Assembly (NCBI GenBank): GCA_963556195.1
Contig: OY744517.1
Span: 86,939,714-87,003,713, forward strand
From: Sepiola atlantica
Taxonomy: Eukaryota; Mollusca; Cephalopoda; Sepiida; Sepiolidae
Direction: 5' to 3'
DNA: 64,000 nt
Both the position numbers and the translations under genes were made by a program. The notes under the pieces were generated by a model. That model did no database searches. It was not told the DNA's origin and saw only the letters and a program-made list of their open reading frames with translations. This document shows positions 48,850 through 59,966 of the stretch, piece by piece (within the stretch, counting starts at the first letter, position 1; each line of letters starts with the position of its first letter).

Positions 48850-49600
48850 TCAACGTTTCGTCTTTATTTCAAGACTTCCTCGGGATGGTTGATTTGAAGA
48901 AATAAAATACAAGTACAATATTTGAAAATATTTGTTATGTAAGAAATAAAATACAAGTACAATACTTGAAAAGTTAAGACAGATTTCACTAGCTAGATCT
49001 GTGCGGTTAGAGTGAGGGAGCCAGTCAGAATTATATGCATGTAAGTCACCAAAAACAAAGATGGTGCTTGACCGATGAATTTGCAATGCATGGATATAGT
49101 ATCAACAACAGAGCAGTTATTGTCATAAAGAACAAGTAGGAATTGGAGTGCAGCAAAGATAACCTCAGGCGGATAAAAGGACACCCATGAGATTCAAGGC
49201 TGGGGACACGTGGAATGAGAGATCCTTGCGAGAGAAAAGAGCAAGACCATGCAAAGATGCAACATTGCTGCGATGGGACAGGGGCTGGAGCTTGGTGGAT
49301 AGTGAGGGACTTATTAGATTAGCGACTCTTTTTTTAACCTTGTCTAAGAAGGAGAGACTAGTGGATGGTGCATCAGCCCAAATGTGACAACAATACTCCA
49401 TGCATGGGCGGATGGTGGCTTTGTAGATATATAGGATACTGTCAGGTGTGAGAAGTTTTCTAGCTCGGTAGAGGGAGCCCACTTTCTTTGCAGCAGCCTT
49501 GGCAATGTCTTCTATGTATTTGTTCCAATTCATGTTAGCTGTTAATGTTAGGCTGAGGAGTTTGAACATTGGAATCTCAGGTAGAGTGTTATTTGCCATG
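48850..49600 (-). pseudogene. LINE family A: rearranged RT C-terminus and endonuclease pieces
   Basis: From 49,599 downward the minus strand encodes 'MNWNKYIEDIAKAAAKKVGS', 'LYRARKLLTPDSILYIYKAT' and 'HRSNVASLHGLALF', the conserved region after the RT domain. At about 49,184, with hardly a break, comes an endonuclease segment with 'LYDNNCSVVDTIS' and then 'FVFGDLHAYNSDWL', where GDLHAYN stands for GDFN.HN. In an intact LINE the endonuclease precedes RT, so the order is swapped. Both pieces have frame changes. Confidence 0.85.
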
Positions 49601-49788
49601 GCAATCGGTGTCGACGAGGTTTCTTGTAGTTGTTGAATGAAAGGAGTTTTGTCTTAGCAGCATTAAATGTTACTATCAATTTATGACCCCATTCTACTAC
49701 AGACTGGAGGTATTTTCTAAAGATTCAGCCATTGCTTCGGATATGTGCACGTCCGTTTTACCCACATGACGAGAGTAGAGCTTTTTAA

Positions 49789-50313
49789 TTTATTATATAA
49801 AGTCGTATTCCTGTCTATGTGTGTGTGTCGAATAAACCTCAGAACTATTAAAGATACCTTTACAAAAACGTACATTTGTGGAGTCAGTATGCTACCGAGC
49901 CGGTTATGGTAAAAAGAACACTAATATTCCTACACTTAAGGTGAACAGAGACAGAATTAGTGAATTTTTAGTGAATTTTTAAATAAAAAAAACATTGCCT
50001 TCTTTCCTTCTTACTGGTAAATGTTCGAAAAACAACACGGAAACTAGGTCAAACAGTCAGCTGTTGATGCCCTTTTTTCGTTCTTTGTTTCTATTATATT
50101 GAAGCAGTTGAAAGGTTTGCACATGAATTAGATATATAAATAGATATAGAGAGAGTGAGAGGGATGTAGTCTGATGGAGAAGTGTGTTGAAAAAGTAATG
50201 TGACTAAGCATGTTTGAAGTGAAAGAAGTTTTAAAAGAAAAATGTTAACACTTTTTTTAAACTCTTCTATTTTCTCATCCATTCCCACGGGCAATGGCGG
50301 GTAATGCTTCTAG
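49789..50313 (+). mobile_element. Helitron-like element, 3' end interrupted by a SINE
   Basis: The 5' end reads 'TTATTATATAAAGTCGTATT' and the 3' end has the hairpin CCATT...AATGG around 'CCCACGGGC', then 'CGGGTAATGCTTCTAG' before T. The TC start is degraded. The following SINE carries target copies that span the terminal CTAGT. Confidence 0.55.
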
Positions 50314-50315
50314 TA

Positions 50316-50650
50316 TTATTTACCTCCTCTTCAGGAGGTTAGGCACAAGGCCATTTTTATCTTACTCCCACAAGGGAAGATGTGATCCAACGTCGGGTCG
50401 GGAAAGTGGGACTTGAAAAGCCAGAAAGTGTGAACTCTGGCCATTAAAAATTGCCTGGGCAGCCCCGTCGGCATTACTCGGTAGGGGCCCCTCAGGCAGT
50501 AAGCAATAAACTTACTCCTCCCCAAAGAGGGGAGGCAAAGCCTGGGAGGGTGGACCTTCTAGAACTGCACAGGAAAAACCCACAGACTGACGGAATAAAG
50601 CCCCGTAGGACAAGACGACACCGGTCTATAGGGTGCAGTATCCATCGGGT
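50316..50650 (-). mobile_element. U2-body SINE, head truncated, with 11-bp target duplication
   Basis: A minus-strand copy with tail 'TTATTTACCTCCTCTTCAGG' (plus strand) and all body blocks. Its 5' end stops at 'GGATACTGC', so the U2-like part is missing. ATGCTTCTAGT stands on both sides (50,304-50,314 and 50,652-50,662), a target-primed reverse transcription type duplication. Confidence 0.85.
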
Positions 50651-50861
50651 TATGCTTCTAGTTTCAAATGGATGTAGTGGCCTTGCAAGCTGACGACCAG
50701 TATGAAGCTTCAAATATAACATGAAAAAGTCCTGGGCTGTTTGTTGTTATGTGTGCTGACAAGACACTGACCAGCGATTACAAATCATATTCAAAATTCA
50801 GAATATAGATAAAAAATATAATACAATATCTGTTTATTCTTTGGAATTGTCTCAACTGGTT

Positions 50862-51269
50862 ATAATGTATAATTATACTAAATCTGAATCAATCAACGTT
50901 TGTTTCCCTCAGGCTTTTTCCTATATACTTTCATAACACAAATACATGCTAAAATATACTTTAGTGCTGGGATTCAGCTATGTCTGAAAAAAATCTGTTT
51001 TAATTGTTCTAATTGGTCGTAATTTATACTTACATGAACAAGTCACCCTCTCTTAGCTATTTGTGTATTTCTCTCACTCTCCTTTGCTCTATATTGAGTC
51101 AACCACTCTCTAATATTTCTTAATGTCTTTAGTAGCACGTAGAGAAAGAGTGACTCTCTTTTTTTTCAGTGTTGGCATCTACTTTACATACGTGTGTGTG
51201 TACACACTACGAACACATATGTAAACTAGATGGCCAAATATTAAGTCTTTTTACTTCTATATAATAATA

Positions 51270-51327
<58 letters not shown>

Positions 51328-51483
51328 TAATAATAATGATAATAATATAGAAGTAAAGAGACTTTTTAGTTATGCAAGAAGAATGTCTTAAAATATATGT
51401 CACAATTTATGAATTTTCAATGAAATCAAAGTAGAATCGATAGTAGTAGTGGTTGTGACCCAACGGGTCACGGGTACGACTAG
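50862..51483 (+). mobile_element. Helitron-like element with (AAT)n expansion
   Basis: The 3' end is the hairpin 'GTGACCCAACGGGTCAC', then 'GGGTACGACTAG' and a host T. The body matches 36,003-36,533. A (TAA)n tract at 51,261-51,350 has expanded in the middle, which the sister copy shows only as a few ATAAT units. Confidence 0.7.
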
Positions 51484-52202
51484 TAAACAACTAAAAAAAA
51501 ACTAAACACCAACGCAAAACACTAAAAAGTAGAGGTGGATATAACCCAGGAAGACTAAAGTCCAAAAAAAGATAAGCTAAACACCGCCTTCATTCTGTAT
51601 CAGATAATAAAACGCAGAAAATCAATAACCAAAATATCTATGAACAACTGTCCAAAATATTGCATGCAGTCTCCACCAGCATAGCATGTTTTTCCAGTCT
51701 CAAAGGATGCTGCTGCCTTTGTCAAACAGTCAGAAACAGCCTTTGATCAAGTCTCCATGAGTATCTTTATTGGCCATCATCTCTTTTATTCCGGCGGGGA
51801 GACATCAATTTTTATACAATGATCACCGACACGGTTAGATGAATCTAAAGTTTGCGAAGAGCTGTCAGTGTTACAGGGTAGTTATGGTAATGTAAGCACT
51901 TGGAACACCACCTGTATCAGAGACACCACCATAACCCCAGGACCAGCTGCTTCACCAGGTACAAGAGTTTATGAAGCCAATGGAGACTTTGTAACACACT
52001 TTAGTTTATTCTTTTTTGTTGTGTTTGACAACCAACACATTATCACCGTTTTGTTTTTAGTACCTTTAAGAAAGATGACGATGATGCGTTCACTCAATCT
52101 GTGCATTTAGCAATGAAAAGGGCATTTCAAATGTAAGACGAACAGACGAGCAGACGGACAGAGCCTCTTATAGAGATGATTGGCTGCATATTGGCTGCAT
52201 AT
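51484..52202. other. No recognised feature
   Basis: One 80-codon frame (51,868-52,110) without a domain. Composition is less AT-rich than the surroundings. Confidence 0.4.
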
Positions 52203-52203
52203 G

Positions 52204-52263
<60 letters not shown>

Positions 52264-52640
52264 GTTTAACGTCCGTTTTACATGCTTGCATGTGTTGGAC
52301 AGCTTTTAAAAATTTACTTCCAAACTAACCTATCTCTGGCCAAGTCTTTATTTATCCCTCTTGCACTCAAAATACACCCTTATCATTTTCTCCCATGCTT
52401 TTGTTTGCCTATCCCTGCGAACTGACCCTGCTACCTCAACTGTTTTACATCACTTTATTTAAACTATATAGCCTAAAATGTGACAGATTTACCTTAGAAG
52501 TCATTTCCTTAGTCGAGGCAAGATTTTTATAGGCTGGATGCTCTTTCTGATGCCAACCCAGTGAGGTGATGGGGACCAGTGCTTTTATCGAGACACCATC
52601 TGTTGGCAATTACCTATCAACGCTAAAGAGCGCATCACCT
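52203..52640 (-). mobile_element. LINE/SINE 3' tail with (GAT)n end
   Basis: A (CAT)n run on the plus strand (52,203-52,262) is followed by 'CAGTTTAACGTCCGTTTTAC' and 'ATGCTTGCATG'. Later come 'CTGACCCTGCTACCTCAACT' and 'GCTGGATGCTCTTTCTGATG'. The first parts match the 3' region of LINE family B at 18.62-18.75 kb. The last part matches my memory of a tail widely shared by cephalopod SINEs. Confidence 0.7.
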
Positions 52641-53764
52641 GCCCTTTAGCAATGAAAATGTTTAATTCTATCATAGACTTCTACTAAATTTCTATTTTGA
52701 TTTCCTTTTCTGTGCAGCCATAGGAACAGAAGGTTTAGATGGTCTTCTGTCAGATCATTACTGCTAACTTGATTGATGATTCAGAATTTTATATATTGGT
52801 AATTTACCTTAGCTAATATAAATATTAGTTAAAATATATTTGTTTGGGTAAATCTAGCCTTATGCGTAAACAGAACATATCAAAGATAAGAGATTACAAT
52901 GAGGTAATGGGATTGACCTGAGAGGAAATAAGCTGGATTCATGAGAATCGGAAGCAATAATAATTAGGAGGAAATGATGTCAGACATACGTTTGACAAAG
53001 GGGCAATTATTTCGAGTCTTGTGTGAAAACTTGGAACAACAAGACGTCTTTTTAAGATGGGCGAACACAACTTATAATTATTTAGCCATATGCTTTTACA
53101 ATAAGTCTCTATCTCTTCTATTCCCTCCTTTTGACTTTATGGCTCTCTAGACGATCATGTTGCGGCTGGTTGAATAAATCATTCCTTTTCTTAAAGATGT
53201 GTTAAATTTTTAATTAATGTGATTAGCAGGAGATTGTTTTGATGGCAGCCATAAAATTGCCCCATGTCTCGAAGGATAACATCATACATGCACAGCAAGA
53301 AGAGAAGGTGTGATTTTAATAACTTGAATTGATTAAACAACTGATGTAAATAAACTTTATAAGTAAATGATTACTTAGGGGTCAACACGGAGACGGCCCT
53401 TTAACTATGTAACAAAAATACCTAACTTTTTCTTTCCTAACATACTATCTTGTTCGTACAATCAGAGCTCGTATTATATAGCACTATTTTGCTGATTATT
53501 TTTTTATATATAAAAAGAATACTCGTCCCGGAAAGGGTAAAATTAATGTCCTGAACAGTTTTGAGCTACATTCATATCATGTTACAAAGATAAAATTCAA
53601 GATATATGTATACTAAACCTTATTTCTAGAACTCTTATTCCAGAATATCCCACATTACAATCCCTTATGTATAGCAGATGTGTTCTAAAATTCATAATGA
53701 TCGGTTAATTAGTTTTAAGAGTTAATCCTGTACATAAAATATATAAACATATACACAGACATAA

Positions 53765-53767
<3 letters not shown>
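52641..53767. repeat. Interspersed repeat 52,965-53,200, otherwise unannotated
   Basis: Relative of 23,985-24,330, with 'TAATTATTTAGCCATATGC' and 'GTTGAATAAATCATTCC'. A reverse fragment of the 32.5-kb repeat lies at 53,680-53,760. An isolated 'ACTCGTCCCGGAA', as in LTR copies C and D, stands near 53,520. Confidence 0.4.
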
Positions 53768-53823
<56 letters not shown>

Positions 53824-53955
53824 TAATTTTGGTACATTCAATTCCCCGTTTGCGCTTTCTTTCGACAATATTATTAATTAAAACTATCGATTTTCTCCTG
53901 ACGAGATGATAGTCGAAAGGGCTTTTGAGAGATTTCCGCGTATCCTTTTTAAATG

Positions 53956-54048
<93 letters not shown>

Positions 54049-54083
54049 TTATTTACATATATATATATTTATTTATATATATA

Positions 54084-54161
<78 letters not shown>

Positions 54162-54325
54162 CGTTTGTGTGTATTCTTTCTTCAATATATTTAATTTATT
54201 TATTCTTTTTATTCTATTTTCTCGTTTCAAATTTAAGCATATCTATTTTGCTTCATTGATAATTGAGGAAGTTGAATAGAAGAACACCATATACCTAAGT
54301 CCCTACTCTCCTTAAAGTGTTTATG

Positions 54326-54387
<62 letters not shown>
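53768..54387. repeat. Large (TA)n region
   Basis: TA runs at 53,768-53,822, 53,957-54,147 (with TTTATTTA interruptions, then GTGTGTG) and 54,337-54,387. Frames reading IYIYIY arise from these. Confidence 0.95.
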
Positions 54388-54390
<3 letters not shown>

Positions 54391-54442
54391 ATTTTGAATA
54401 TTAAATAAAGAAATCTGTTATTATAATCATCATCATCTCTCT

Positions 54443-54830
54443 TCACAATCTCCCAAAGATATAAATATAAATCTCCATCTCCTGTAATTTCATTCTCTGT
54501 TTGACATTCAATCCTAAATATTTGAATCTTCTACTCTCTTGAGTTCCTAATTTCAATACTGTAATCACATCCTTCTCACACAGTTCATTTCCACAGAATA
54601 TGAGATCATCTACAGGCATTTCTAGAATAGCAATCAAATTCTCATCTGCACCTGGCCAAAGGAATTGAGGATTGTCATCATTGCTTACTGCTCTTCTTAA
54701 TTCAATCAATAATTGATTGATACTCTCATTCCATAAGCTTTGTGTATCATTCAATGCAGGAATCGGCAATATTTTCCCCAGAAGAAGCCGAATGAGACAT
54801 GGTTGATCATCAGACTGGTTGCACGACTAA
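54443..54830 (-). pseudogene. Ty1/copia-like reverse transcriptase fragment
   Basis: The minus strand encodes 'NDTQSLWNESINQLL', 'DDNPQFLW' and 'LIAILEMPVDDLIFCGNE'. This is followed by 'KDVITVLKLGTQE' and 'RFKYLGLNVKQ'. The pattern '(GL.D)..WY..', 'D..LF.W', 'hVDD', 'F.YLG..I.Q' is that of the copia-type RT (RVT_2). The catalytic DD is present but the residue before it is P rather than V. No LTRs, integrase or RNase H part adjoin it. Confidence 0.65.
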
Positions 54831-54899
54831 ACGACATATTTCTGTTTAAGGTACCTCCACCATTTTCACTATAAAATCACCGATTATCATGGTCGATAG

Positions 54900-55237
54900 T
54901 GTTGCATAACCCCTCTCCTTGGGCCGCGGCAGTACTCGTTTTGTACACTACTCCCAGAACGGACAGTGGCAGTCCTCGTTTAAACACTCGTCATTTTTTA
55001 ACACCAAAAGTTATATAGTTTGCATACCTTTAAACTTCTTGTACCCTCTCTTCTTTCCTCGTCACGTGGAGGGGTGTGTCGTCTAGTGGTTGAATTCTTT
55101 CTTCTTTCTGTCTGCCGAAACATCACTGCTACAACAAAAAAGCTCCATGATCGGGTCGGAAGACAAACAATCTTTTAAATTTAATTTCTGTTTAATTTCA
55201 AGCGTTAGTTATCCGTCAGCTGGGAGATATTCACTAA

Positions 55238-55289
<52 letters not shown>

Positions 55290-55728
55290 AAATTACTGCT
55301 TTCATAATTACTAATCAATTAAGTCTTAACCATTCGTGGAGGGGGAAAAAGAGATCTTTCGCCTGTATTTTCTTAGGGAAATAATTCTCTTAATCAAATT
55401 GCTGACTACATTCTAAATCACGTCTGATAGGCTCGTCTCCAAAACTCAGACTGCTAAAACTCGCTTCTCACGAAGAAGGACTGACGTCACGGATCCCTCT
55501 GCTTCCCACGCAAAAGCCTGTGACGTCACAGAGCCTCTACCGCAGGTGCGCATTGACCCTTGATCTGAGGTCTCGTCACGCGGTGACCCTGTCACGTCTG
55601 TGAGCTCCGACTGTGAGATCAGGCCCTATTCTGCACTCGACTGCATGGGTCCACCCGCGCTAATTCGCGCAAGTCAAACTAACGATTTCCAACAGATACG
55701 TCCATTCCTATAGGGCCATTATCCAAAA
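54900..55728 (+). mobile_element. Solo LTR, family 1, copy D (long form)
   Basis: It begins TGTTGCATAAC and ends ATCCAAAA (final CA decayed to AA). The duplication ATAG is perfect on both sides (54,896-54,899 and 55,729-55,732). The length is 829 bp, the extra length coming from a (GA)n run at 55,243-55,288. It carries two TGACGTCA sites. Confidence 0.85.
55482..55528. promoter_or_regulatory. Two TGACGTCA palindromes (CRE-like) in LTR copy D
   Basis: Perfect sites at 55,482-55,489 and 55,521-55,528, 39 bp apart. Copies A and E show the second, and copy C the first. Confidence 0.5.
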
Positions 55729-55779
55729 ATAGCACCCTCCATTAGAGTCCAAAATTCAAACGGTCTAACATTCTCAGGC

Positions 55780-56100
55780 AACATGAATTGGAATAAGTAC
55801 ATAGAAGATACTGCCAAGTCTGCTGCAAAGAAAGTGGGTTCCCTCTACAAGGCTAGACAACTTCTCACACCTGCCAGTATCATATATCTCTACAAAGCCA
55901 CCATTCGTCTGTGCCTGGATTATTGCCACATCTACAAGGTCTCCCTTTTGGACAGTGTGCAAAAAATCTCCAACCTAATAGGTCCCGCACTGTCTGCCAA
56001 GCTCCAGTTCCTGTTACATCGGTGCAGTGTGGCCTCCCTGCGCTTGTTTTACAAGTACTTCTATTGAATGTGTTAAAATTCCTCCGACCCATCTGACTAG
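55780..56100 (+). pseudogene. LINE family A: RT C-terminal fragment
   Basis: It encodes 'MNWNKYIEDTAKSAAKKVGS', 'LYKARQLLTPASIIYLYKAT' and 'HRCSVASLRLFYKYF'. It is about 80 percent identical to the fragment at 49.2-49.6 kb but lacks the 'WADAPSTSLS' part. A short region after the stop at 56,065 still resembles the family ('PPTHLTSSK'). It starts 52 bp after LTR copy D and is truncated on both sides. Confidence 0.8.
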
Positions 56101-56269
56101 CAGCAAAATCCTACCCCTTCACTGTAAGTGTTTATTCAAAGGCTTACATACTCAGATTAAAAGTAGATTTCTTGTTTTAGTAATCTTATAAGACTTATTT
56201 CTGAAAGCTTTGAAACGGAAAATAGTTCTCTTATTAAATATTCGCTATTAGAGAAATGGGTGACAGAGG

Positions 56270-56530
56270 GAATAGATTTTAATGAGAAGGTGAAAATTCC
56301 TCAGCCTTTCTTTATAAGTAAGAAAAAATGAAATAGTGAGCAGGACTAAATATCTAAAGTGAAGAAATGGAGTCAAAATAAATTTGTGTTTTTTGGAAGC
56401 ACAAAAATAAAATTGTCCCAAATCACTGATGAATCAGTTTTTTATCTACCTTTTGTTATTAAAGCTATTCTAGTTAGAAATAGGAGTAATTATCGACTGT
56501 ACTTTATATATAAGATAAGATTATGGAGAT
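56270..56530 (+). repeat. Diverged copy of the 13.3/13.8-kb repeat
   Basis: It shares 'CAAATCACTGATGAATCAG', 'CTACCTTTTGTTATTAAAG' and 'ATATATAAGATAAGATTATG' with those copies, with many substitutions. Confidence 0.5.
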
Positions 56531-56849
56531 GGCTTCATAATGAACATTAGCTTTTTATTATCTGCATTTTCAGTGTGAATCTTACGTAAATTATGGATAT
56601 TATTAAAACGTCAGATTAAGTATAAGTAGTTGTGAGTTAGCCCCCCTTGCTGGAAATTACTTCCATTGCTTTAGACCTCTGACGATGAATATAGTTATAG
56701 TTATAGGTAATTATAACTTTATTTTAAAAGAAGATTTCACATTAAGACAAGAAATAAGATGAGAATTAGCAACTAAAACGTTATCTTAGTCTCAAGTACA
56801 ATCCATTTAATATGCAACTTGTTGAATATCAAACCAAGTTACAAATATA

Positions 56850-57680
56850 TTCCATGATAAATGCCAGTATACTGAAATCATATGCCCTTAATAGGGTTAA
56901 GATGAAAATTCATATACACTAAATGTACAAAAGCAAGGAAATTCCCAAATTTTTACACTTTTATTGTCATTAAGGGTATGACTACATATCAACCAAACCA
57001 TTTCATTATCACATCACTACAGTATAAATCTCTATGCATGAGTGGATGAAGTGTGTGAGGTGCACTGAAGAAAAATCCCTTCCAGTAAAATACATAGCCC
57101 TGTTGTGCTTAATGACAATAAAAGTGTAAAAATTTGGGCATTTCCTTGCTTTTGTACATTTAGTGTATATGAATTTTCATCTTAACCCTATTAAGGGCAC
57201 ATGATTTCAGTATACTGGCATTTATCATGGAATGTCACTACCTTTGTAAAGGCTATGCCTCAATACAATGGTCATTTTAAAGTTTTTTGGAATGTTCTGG
57301 AAAACTAAGGTATATGGTAAACTGAAATTAAAATGCCATTAACAAGACCCTAGAACCTCTATCTCTGCCCAAAATCAGCTGAATCCATCAAATAGTTGAT
57401 GAGATACAGGGTGGCACATATGTACGTACATACGTACGTACGTACACACAGATAACATGATTTCATGATTGAACTTTCTGGATCTGTGGGTTGCCTTGAC
57501 TAATGATACTGAAATTCTACACACTTATAGAACCTATCAAATAAATATTTTGTGCAAAGTTTTAACTAATTTGGTTTATTGGTTTTTGAGTTATGATTGA
57601 TCAAAGAAATGAGATTTCCAGCATAGGCCATTCTTGAGGTCTATTAAGGGATAGAGCGCTCTCGCGCCTCCCTTGATAAG
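56850..57680 (-). mobile_element. 820-bp interspersed element, copy 2 (inverted)
   Basis: Reverse-complement relative of 43,270-44,095. It has the same inverted arms around 56,856-56,950 and 57,130-57,225, the same 'CCAGCATAGGCCATTC' block, and the same 'GAGCGCTCTCGCGCCTCCCT' end. Identity is about 90 percent by eye. Confidence 0.75.
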
Positions 57681-57968
57681 CACAGAAGAGCGCTAATGTA
57701 AATGCAGTATCCAAAAATAGGTTGGCCAATCGTTAAATTCTCATGTGTAGTAAATAGTCATCAGAGATAAAGGTGGTGAAGTAATTGCCCCAAATTATCC
57801 GTCCGCATTTATGTATACACCCAAGTCAATTCAGCTTTTGCTATTACTATTTGTCAGTTGATTATTTATTGCAGCAAACAATTTGAATTAGTTTAAAGCT
57901 GATTCTTGGAGACTTTATCTTTTTTTTTCGTATTTTCTTCATTTTGCACTAAACAATGGCTCCACGAA
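57681..57968. other. No recognised feature
   Basis: AT-rich spacer before the minisatellite. Confidence 0.5.
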
Positions 57969-57969
57969 T

Positions 57970-59094
57970 CTACTTTAGTTAGAATCTTCATTTGAAAAGT
58001 GGATACCTTGTCTTACTTTAGTTGGAATCTTCATTTGAAAAGTGGATACCTTGTCTTACTTTAGTTGGAATCTTCATTTGAAAAGTGGATACCTTGTCTT
58101 ACTTTAGTTAGAATCTTCATTTGAAAAGTGGATACCTTGTCTTACTTTAGTTGGAATCTTCATTTGAAAAGTGGATACCTTGTCTTACTTTAGTTGGAAT
58201 CTTCATTTGAAAAGTGGATACCTTGTCTTACTTTAGTTGGAATCTTCATTTGAAAAGTGGATACCTTGTCTTACTTTAGTTGGAATCTTCATTTGAAAAG
58301 TGGATACCTTGTCTTACTTTAGTTGGAATCTTCATTTGAAAAGTGGATACCTTGTCTTACTTTAGTTGGAATCTTCATTTGAAAAGTGGATACCTTGTCT
58401 TACTTTAGTTGGAATCTTCATTTGAAAAGTGGATACCTTGTCTTACTTTAGTTGGAATCTTCATTTGAAAAGTGGATACCTTGTCTTACTTTAGTTGGAA
58501 TCTTCATTTGAAAAGTGGATACGTTGTCTTACTTTAGTTGGTATCTTCATTTGAAAAGTGGATACCTTGTCTTACTTTAGTTGGAATCTTCATTTGAAAA
58601 GTAGATACCTTGTCTTACTTTAGTTGGAATCTTCATTTGAAAAGTGGATACCTTGTCTTACTTTAGTTGGAATCTTCATTTGAAAAGTGGATACCTTGTC
58701 TTACTTTAGTTGGAATCTTCATTTGAAAAGAGGATACGTTGTCTTACTTTAGTTAGAATCTTCATTTGAAAAGTGGATACCTTGTCTTACTTTAGTTGGA
58801 ATCTTCATTTGAAAAGTGGATACGTTGTCTTACTTTAGTTGGTATCTTCATTTGAAAAGTGGATACCTTGTCTTACTTTAGTTGGAATCTTCATTTGAAA
58901 AGTAGATACCTTGTCTTACTTTAGTTGGAATCTTCATTTGAAAAGTGAATACCTTGTCTTACTTTAGTTGGAATCTTCATTTGAAAAGTGGATACCTTGT
59001 CTTACTTTAGTTGGAATCTTCATTTGAAAAGTGGATACGTTGTCTTACTTTAGTTGGAATCTTCATTTGAAAAGTGGATACCTTGTCTTACTTT
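57970..59094. repeat. 43-bp minisatellite, about 26 units
   Basis: The unit is 'CTTACTTTAGTTGGAATCTT' plus 'CATTTGAAAAGTGGATACCT' plus 'TGT'. Variant units (GATACG, GGTATC, GTAGATACC) appear in the same order twice, 301 bp (seven units) apart, near 58,521 and 58,822, showing higher-order duplication. Confidence 0.95.
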
Positions 59095-59135
59095 GTACAT
59101 GATGGGAGCAAATAATCTTGTAGACAATTCAGCAA

Positions 59136-59520
59136 ATCTATTATCATACAAAAGCTGAGTTAATCAACGCTTATTTCCCTACGGCCTTTTGCTATATCTG
59201 TACATATTAATAACACAAAATAGATGTTAAAATATTCCTCAGTTTTGGGATCGGGCTATGTTTGATATAAACTTCCACTTTAATTGATCTAATTAGCTGT
59301 AATTTAAAATTAACTCATAAAGTGACCCACTCTCACTGTATGTTGCTTTACTCCCCTCCTCCTTATTCCAGACAGTATCTATCACTCTCGCTTCCGTCAC
59401 TTCCTTTCTGTTTATTAATAGTCAAAGGTATTAAAGAAAAGAAAAGAAAACAGATTGGAATAGTCCATTATAAAAAAGAGAATATCATCACAAGTAGTAA
59501 TACTATTTAACCCGTAACTG
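59136..59520 (+). mobile_element. Helitron-like element, 5' part
   Basis: It starts TCTATTATCATAC after a host A and matches 36,010-36,180 and 50,880-51,040 ('GAGTTAATCAACG', 'AACACAAAATAGATGTTAAA', 'TTGATCTAATTAG'). The 3' hairpin end is not found. Confidence 0.5.
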
Positions 59521-59966
59521 GAGACTAATTTTGGATCTTGTCTTTATTTTTTAAATAATTAACTAGCTTTGAAAAGTGATTTTTTCCTGATTCAAACGAT
59601 CTAATCAGAGATCAATGAATGACCCAATGAGTTACATTTATTTCTAGTCCATATTATTCACAAAAAAATATTTCATGAAATTTTTAATCTAAGTTCAGTG
59701 CAGTCTGCAAAGCACTTTATATACTTTTCACTTTTAGAATGCTTCTAAACTGAACGACACAAAAAAATGTTTGGCTTAGTCTATTTTGTAGAATATCAAA
59801 ATTTTAGAGGCTTTTTAATGCCGAAAAACCAATACCTATTCCATACAAATAATTAAACACTTACTATATTCCCTTGTAAAGTTTTCCCTGCATACTTAGT
59901 GTTATGGTATCGTACCTATAATGGAATTACATTCACAATAAATACTGGAAGCATCTGCTGCTCAGT
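59521..59966. other. No recognised feature
   Basis: AT-rich spacer. Confidence 0.5.

Noticed and set aside
53906..54279. IYIYIY-rich frames of about 90-117 codons
   Set aside because: Translations of (TA)n tracts; the same applies near 17.5, 33.4, 35.6 and 38.6 kb.
46533..55728. LTR copies C and D as the two ends of one full-length element
   Set aside because: Each has its own perfect 4-bp duplication, and the DNA between them holds unrelated LINE, SINE and Helitron-like pieces.
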